The notes beneath the pieces are model-generated. The model had not been told where the DNA came from. It worked only from the letters and a program-made list of their open reading frames with translations, and did not search any database. A stretch of DNA of 64,000 nt from Pyricularia pennisetigena (Eukaryota; Ascomycota; Sordariomycetes; Magnaporthales; Pyriculariaceae): NCBI RefSeq assembly GCF_004337985.1, contig NW_021940918.1, positions 3,751,285 to 3,815,284 on the forward strand, written 5' to 3'. Within the stretch, counting starts at the first letter, position 1. Every line of letters starts with the position of its first letter. This document shows, piece by piece, positions 57,289 through 64,000 of the stretch. The position numbers and the translations under genes were made by a program.

Positions 57289-58784
57289 TTTTCTTTGTGT
57301 TTAAGAAGTTGGCTGCCTTTCCGTGTTGTTTTGTTTGGTATACTCCGCCCAGCAGCACGGATGTGCCTCGCGCGTGCTGCCTGGTTTGCCTGAGTGGAAT
57401 CTTGAATAGTGGTGAGAGATCAAAGGCCTCGCCGATAAAATGAAATGAAATGCTCGATATGAACCCGTGGTAAAGAGAAAGCTTGGTCTGGGATACAAAA
57501 TACGAAAAAATAAGAAAAAAGGTTTCTGTGGAAACCCCCTGTTTAAAGAAAAGCTAACAATGGGCACTACGCAAGCGTCATCATCCCGTGAGCAGACTCT
57601 CTCCAGATCTTGTAGGCAGGTAGTTGACGTGGAAGGATACCGATGCTCATGCGGCACGGGATCAGATCTGTCACAAAAAGGGAAGTTTGCTATGCTGTCA
57701 CAGCCGGTCAGGCACCACGGTGACCCTCTAGTGGCCGGACCGTCTCCAATTCCCGGAAGGAACGCAAGATACAAGGCCCGATAGTACCTGTGGATTCTTA
57801 ACAAAAAAATATCCGAAAGCGGACCACAGAGATCCTTATAAACCCTGTCCCGTCGGCATGATCGAACTCAACAGCAAAGTGCAAGCTTTGAGAGTCCTGT
57901 TTGCTCTTCTTAGTTGCACAAACCCGAAAGACATGTCACTCCTTCCGGCTGGCAAACCAATAACAGTCCCCAAGATGCCGGCGGGCCAATGGACAAACAG
58001 CGGAGTCCCTTCAAGTCGCACAGATGTTCCCAACTCGGTCCCTCTGCGTTGCTTTTGGCTACTCATTTGTTGTCATTTGCGTTCAAAGGGAGCTGGTTCT
58101 TATCGAGACCGTGTTTTTTCTCGGCTGGTATTATTCCTTCCTTTGTATGCCGTTGCTCAGGGGTGGTGCTGAGTCCGCTGACCTATCCAAATAAGACATG
58201 ACAGGAATGCAATAGGCAACGGCTGATGGCATTTCCAGAACAATGTCCTTCGGAAGGCTAAACCCTCGCATCATATGATCCAATACCACTGAAATATCGA
58301 ACATGTTATTACCGCGAACAAAACCAAAACCAAAAGTCAAAACAGAAAAGAAAGTTCATGTTCAATTTCAATGCTCTCTGACGAGCCGCCTCCTAGAAAG
58401 CTCATGTCCGTAAATGCAAACCCCCACTCACCCGAGCCAGAGGGCTCAACGTGAATCGCAGCGTCAACCTTTTGGAATCCTCGACTACTATGATATAACC
58501 CGAGGTGAGCACGTGACAGCGCCAACATATGACTCCCAAGAATATGAACATGGAGCAGGATAAAAAGAACTTCAGAGTAAATCAGAAAGAAATGAAAGGA
58601 AAGAGAAAGGCAATCTTGGATTGTGGACTCAAAACACGGTATACAGTATTAAAGGCGTTTGAAAGCAAAATGCTCCGTGCATTTTGCAGACGGGTCTCAG
58701 TTGATTGGCATATCGTAAAGATACTTGCCCTCAACCATCCATGGCCAGACCCTGACCACCTCAACCCATACCAGAACCAATGTT
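57289..58784. other. Intergenic region between the Cys-rich gene and the Gbp2-type gene
   Basis: This is the promoter of the former and the 3' UTR of the latter. Short frames on both strands lack coding character. Confidence 0.45.
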
Positions 58785-61700
58785 TCACATAATCTGGTCC
58801 TGAGTGAGGCCGACATGTGGATCGGTGTCCATGTTGTCTCCTCCGACAGGGTTGAGGTATTTAACGAAGCTCAAGTTGAGTGGTCGTCCGCCATATTGGT
58901 AGCCCTGGAATTTGGCAATAGATGTCTCGGCGGTTTCGGCATTGTCGAACCGCACCACACCGCTCCCACGGGAACGTCCGCTGGGCTCATACTGTATCTC
59001 GGCTTGCTCGACCTTGCCAATAGTCGTAAACAGTTCAACAAGATCCTCGTTGCTCGTCGACCAAGGAAGCTGTGGGCCTGAAGTGTCAGCGCCAACTCAA
59101 TCAAAATGGAGCCTAAGGATAAACTTCGTATACTTACGTTGCGAACGTAAATCGTCTCGCTCCGTTCTGACCCAGCAGTGGCATTGTCTGTGAACGGATT
59201 TGGCGGCACCGAGGCAGCGCCAGGTCCCATAGGACCGCCACCCATGTGACCGCCGTCGAAGCCGCCACCACCGCCATAGCCGCCACGTCCAAAACCTCCG
59301 GCACCGCCAAAGCCACCCCGTCCGGCGAAGCCGCCACGACCAAAGCCGCCCATGCCACCACGCTGGCCGAAGCCTCCGCGGCCACCACCACCGTAACCGC
59401 CTCCGGCGAAGCGATCCATGCGCACTTCAATTGTCCGGCCGTACCACTCATAGCCATTGAACTGCTGGATAGCATTGTTGGCATCATCGGGGTGGTCGTA
59501 AATGACAATGCCGGACCCCTTGGGTCGATTGTCAGGAGTCATGTGGATATCCGCACGGTGGACTCCGCCGACACGAGCTATCAAGAGGGGAAAATCGTCA
59601 GCATTGCAACCGGCAACCAGAGGTCTAGATAATTTCGACAACTCACCTGCTTGTCTGAAAAGATCCTTCATCTCACGCCAATCCACGTTGTAAGGAAGCT
59701 GAAGCTAATTGTCAGTTCCAACCTTCCCCGAGAAAGGTGAGCGAAGACGCCGCTAGCGGCAAGAGGGGGTATGACAAACGTTGTTAACAAAGACTTGACG
59801 CCCCTGGGGAGGGCCGCTGGCACCTCCCATGGGGAAGCCGCCGCCGCCGCCACCGCCAAAGCCGCCCTGGGCGCCGCCGCCGAAACCACCACGAGCATTG
59901 TTGGCTCCCTGGAAGCGGGGTTCGGCTTCTCGATCCTTTGCGCCAAAGAATCAGTTATTCGTTCGTTACCCAGTCAACAATTTAGGACTCTTACCTCGCG
60001 AACATATACCAGTCTGCCCATGAGGTTTTGGTTGCTCAGAGTGGCAACCGCGTTCTGGGCTTGTTCCCTGGTTGCATATTCCACAATACTGCAGGGCGTT
60101 AGCACGCATCACTCCAGGTTTGACATGAGATAGTATAGCTTTTTACTCACCCGCATCCCTACAATCACTCGCGGCCAATGCCCCGACCCATCCGTCAATC
60201 CAACAATTCCTTCAAGCAGTACGAGGATCCGAGAGAGAAATAAAGAGGCCATGAGACAAGAAAATGCCCTCGATTAGACGCCCACCTTCGACATTCCGTT
60301 GGGGAGAAGTAGCACATCTGCAAAAATGACCTCGCCGGCTGCGCAGTACAAAAGTGAGCATTGTGGTTAGCTGGGCAAGCTCGCAAAAAAAAAAAAAAAA
60401 ACGAATCGGGGCCACATACCTTGGCGCATGAAGTCTTTCAAGTGATGCCACTTAACATCGTAAGAAAGATTACCAACGTAGACCCGGCGGTCCTGCTGGG
60501 AGTTCTCGCGCAAGTTGCTCATCATGTTATCCCTGGCCTGTACACGATCTTCGTTGGACCGGGGGGCTCCACCATAGCCTGAGTTCGATCCTCCAGCCAG
60601 CTGGCCCTGCTGGTTCATAGGAGACCGCGACCTCCTCCGGTTGTTTCGATCGGCACTACGCGATCGGTTACTACGCGGCGAATAGGATCGACGGTTTCCG
60701 CTACGTCCTGGGCTTCTGGACCGACCACGACGAGGCGATCGAGACCTCTCACGCTGCAAGTCGTCAGTAAAATGCTGTTTTGCCATAGTCAACAGAACTG
60801 AGGGGGGGGGGGATTTTTTTTTTTCTGGGCCAATGAAATGCAAAAGCGGTGGTTCGAGCGAGTGAGAGCAATTAAAGAAGCAACCGAGCGTAAGCGAGAC
60901 GAACGAAAACATCCAAAGTGCAAGGTGACGTGATGTTTAGAATAGCGCTGGGCGTCGCGACACGCAGTCAGGTGCGGGGGATGACGGCAAGCACGGGATG
61001 AATGGGCAACTCAACCCAGTCATAGCATCCAATCCTAGTAGCAGCTCCTGCTAAAAACACCTAAGGTGAAAGTTTAAAAGGCGGCAGGCATGTAGCCAGC
61101 CACCAAACCTCCGGCCACTTAGGAGGGTTTCTGAGGAGTCCATCGCGCGTTTCGTGCAAAGGTGAGCTATTGAGAGCCCATGCCGGCGATTGTGGCGAAG
61201 GACATTGTCGATGTCGAGTATCGGTGCGCACGAAAGCCACAAGAACGAATAGGGAATATAATAGTCGTATTGTATGAAAGCTATACTTACAGGGCGATAG
61301 TTATCTCCGGAATCCGCTGCGCAACGAGAACAAAAAGTTAGAATGTGGTGACACGAGGTCAGTGGCTGGATAAAGTGAGAGAATATCGGGAGGGAGGGGA
61401 TAGAGTAGAGCCGGAGCGAAGTGAATGGATTCGACAGGCCAAGACCTTTTGTACAGTGTGCCTAAAACATGGGTGCGGGTTATAGGTACGTCCAGTCTTG
61501 GGGTTCCGACAGGGGCACCAAGAAGGGGAGACGAAGGGGATGGAGGGTATGCACGGAAGTGTGGTGTGGCGTTGGATCAGCACAGCTCCTGTAAGGAGCT
61601 ACCTATGCAACAATGTAAGGCAAGGTAAGGCAGGAGACATATGAGGCAGCCGGGCAAGCGTTCTATCGCCGTGCAACGGCAGTGAGGTAATGTAATGGTG

Positions 61701-62388
61701 ATGCCTGTGTTATGGGTGAAATTCCTGATATAAGCGGAAGAGGCCATAAACGAAGGCCGGGCCGGCACTACCAGCCATGGAGTCATTTGGGTAGCGGTCT
61801 TGAATATTTATCCGGGCAAGACGCAGGCGGAATGTCCGGAGTATCACAACAATTGCTGTGGCCCATATAAGCAAGCCAAAGAGTTACCATGAAATCCTAG
61901 CTCGAGTTCGCAGACACCAACTCATCACTGAATATGTGCACAATGGATGGCACTCGTGCACATGTTTCAGGGCAGATAGGTTCAAATGGCAAGGGCTGTG
62001 ATGTATCAAAGATAGATGGGGGAGGATGAGTAGGGCAGAGAAGTAGATGGGGCACGGGTATATCCGGTGGAATGATGCAGATCAGATAGATAATACCTGA
62101 GGGGTGGCAAGTGAAACAAAGCTCCTCGGAACGTGGGTTGAGAGATGATAAGTAACAGGCTTCAGGTATCGATGAGCGAGAGCGACTGGGTAAGAGGGAT
62201 TATCTCGGAAGATGCCAACGAGAAAGAAAAGGCCCAGAAGAGCGGGTGGTATTACTGCGAGACGAGAAGTGCAACAGTGGAAAAGACTTAACGACAGTCA
62301 AATCAAGGGCGCCGCCATCTCCTTGGAGGCTTCAATGGGCGATACTTCCGAGGTTTAGCGGAGTTAATTTATTGACAGACTTACCCAT
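58785..62388 (-). CDS. SR-type RNA-binding protein with three RRMs (Gbp2/Hrb1 type)
   Basis: Nine coding exons join in phase: 62388-62385 (ATGG), 61316-61291 (26 nt), 60753-60420, 60338-60286, 60158-60151 (8 nt), 60088-59995, 59935-59780, 59698-59647 and 59577-59138. A final exon 59069-58785 makes ten, giving 483 aa. The N-terminus [10 protein letters not shown] leads into an RS domain ([15 protein letters not shown]). RRM1 begins [20 protein letters not shown] (about 98-175), RRM2 begins [20 protein letters not shown] (about 218-292), and RRM3 begins [20 protein letters not shown] (about 383-457). RGG/Gly-rich linkers lie between them. Yeast Gbp2 and Hrb1 escort spliced mRNA to export. The first two introns are long (1068 and 537 nt). 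An internal ATG at 60786 lies inside the second intron. Confidence 0.85.
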
Positions 62389-64000
62389 GGTATGATTAAT
62401 ACCCCAGCTTAGCCACTGGAAGAGGCAGTTGGTGGCAGGTATGTGTTACTTTGAGGGGGTGCGGAGGTGGTGCGAGAAGCTCGACGCGGCGACAAATCGA
62501 TGTCACTCTTGTGGAGGGGTCGCAAGCTAAGAGATGGCCTGGTAATGAATGAGGTAAGTATTGGCAGGTAGGTCTTAGTAAGTAGGATATCCCTGAATTG
62601 TCAAAATCGGGCAGCATCAGGTAGACACGGTACTGCGGCGCGACAAAGACTGGACGTACGGATGGCGCTCTGCAGGTCAAATGCAGCTTGCTGGATTTAG
62701 AAAGTCGGCAGCGGCAGGTATGAAAGATCCTGGTCTTCGAGATGGAGCCGATGCAGCAAGAAGCTGGAGGCACTTTTGTTTGGTTAGAGGCAGGCACACA
62801 AGAGACGTGTCGACAACAGTGCGATGGACCGCAGTGCGCGCTTCCAATCCTGAAGCAACAAAAGACTGCAACTCCAATAGAAATCTAGGCTTTGATTGCC
62901 GCCGTAGCTGCTTGCGCGTGCGACAATCCTTCTTTTTTTTTTTTTTTTCTCTCCCTCCTTTGGGGGGGGGGGGGTGTGTTGGTGTCGCAAACGCGCGCGT
63001 TCTTGGATTGCGATCAAGGCGGTGGCCGCGACAAAACGGGCAAGGTAATAACTTCTGTATCTCGCTTCCCGTCGCTCTCGTAACCGACCGACAATGTATA
63101 ACAGATGTTGTGTCCTTTGACGTGGGCGTGTTGGATCGACTGAGTCCAAAGAGGTGCGAGTTGCGCTCGCTACTTGGCTGCACTCGAGAAAGGAGCTTGG
63201 ATGCAAAAGCTGGGCACAGGTGGTGCTTTCGCAAGGGCCTGGACTTCTCATTGGCGGGCTTTAGTCGCCGAGGTCTTAATTGGATGAACTGGGCTTGAAG
63301 TGGAGAAGGTCACCCCTGTTGAATGCATTTCGTAGATGTTTATTAATTACAGCATGTAAAATCATGCATTGAATCAGATCAATCTGACCGTCAACGGGCC
63401 TATTGAGGCAACCACCCAAAGATCCAGCTGTCAACCACTCGCGCTGCTACCACGGGCGGACAGAAAATTTCCGAAACGTGTTGCAATTATAGGTATGTAA
63501 GGTAAGCAGCCTTTCCGACTTCCCGCATATCTTGACACAAGTCTACTCTAAAGCAAGTGGTAGTATTTGGTAGGGAACCCCGATTAGCAAGTGTCTTTTG
63601 TCAGTAACTAGACTAGGTTCAGTACTATCTAGGCTTCCCTGAGTTGCTGTTTCCTCTCTCTTTCGCCTGATGAGGTACTACTCGTATACCAGCTTTGCAT
63701 TGAAAATTGCTAGATGGACATGGATGCACGACTGCTTGCTGGGAATTGCGTGCTGACCAGGCTGGCTAAAAACAGATGGAACAGACAGAAACTGTCAGTC
63801 TCACAGGGTGTGTGTGGGGCCTCGGGGCTGGGGATGTGGAGAGGCATATTTCTCTCGTTGGTGGGAACCAACCTCAGCCTACCATCCAGATTACTGCCAT
63901 AATACTACCCGTCCCATAGTCGGGACAAACCCTCGCAACCTTCCGCCGTCTGTCCATTGCAGTCCAGACCGGCCGCCCAAAATATTCTAGCGCGGCATGT
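62389..64000. other. Promoter/5' leader of the Gbp2-type gene and right-edge flank
   Basis: A strong homopurine/homopyrimidine stretch (T17, CT-rich, then G12) lies at about 62932-62973. No protein-coding gene is supported to the end of the window. Confidence 0.45.

Noticed and set aside
60367..60912. Minus ORF starting upstream of, or at, ATG 60786 as the true N-terminus of the RS/RRM protein
   Set aside because: The sequence just before RERSRSP (TACTGAC ... TTGCAG) is a complete 3' splice site, and two upstream mini-exons join in exact phase. I keep 60786 only as a possible alternative start.
62681..63298. Plus frame of 205 codons near the right edge
   Set aside because: It is carried through a T17/G12 tract giving Phe and Gly runs. 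I see no family resemblance or splice support.

Overview
The window is nuclear DNA of a filamentous ascomycete, most likely a Sordariomycete. The evidence is short GT-AG introns (mostly 50-130 nt) with CTAAC or CTGAC branch sites, protein sequences typical of that class, GC-rich exons, long A/T homopolymers, and LTR retrotransposons carrying the signature of repeat-induced point mutation (RIP). I would guess a Magnaporthales-like fungus, but the species cannot be fixed from sequence alone.

Left part (1-17 kb). The first exon of an unrecognised minus-strand gene runs off the left edge. It is followed by an RIP-degraded Ty1/copia element at 1490-16808, with 166-bp LTRs and a GCTTC target duplication. 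This element is split by a nested Ty3/gypsy chromovirus on the minus strand at 6710-13962, with 455-bp LTRs and an ACGTT target duplication. Both are dead. Between its RNase H and 3' LTR the copia element carries about 2 kb that standard copia domains do not explain.

Gene-rich part (17.5-64 kb). In order: SPIN90/Ldb17 actin regulator (-), LRO1-type PDAT (-), NatC catalytic subunit NAA30/Mak3 (+), DPH7 (+), mitoferrin (+), an ER TPR-DnaJ co-chaperone of the DNAJC3/p58IPK type (-), a HAUS1-like augmin subunit (+), VAC14 (-), a possible 57-aa small protein (-), a cytochrome b5-fused sphingolipid delta-8 desaturase (-), an unrecognised Gly/Gln-rich protein (-), mitochondrial dihydrolipoamide dehydrogenase (-), Sgd1/NOM1 (-), SRP14 (+), a small Cys-rich protein (-), and a three-RRM SR-type protein of the Gbp2/Hrb1 type (-). 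These are unrelated housekeeping genes in ordinary euchromatic order. I see no biosynthetic or defence cluster.

The exon models were assembled by hand from splice signals, reading-frame phase and family continuity, and all phases close. Points that may escape automatic annotation are: the Gbp2-type gene, which appears to start in a 4-nt coding exon about 1.6 kb upstream of the first long ORF and contains 26-nt and 8-nt exons; a 10-nt microexon in the Gly/Gln-rich gene; the 57-aa two-exon gene; and a perfect 126-bp tandem duplication beside an assembly gap. There are three gaps (443, 21 and 2 N). No tRNA, rRNA or CRISPR was found.
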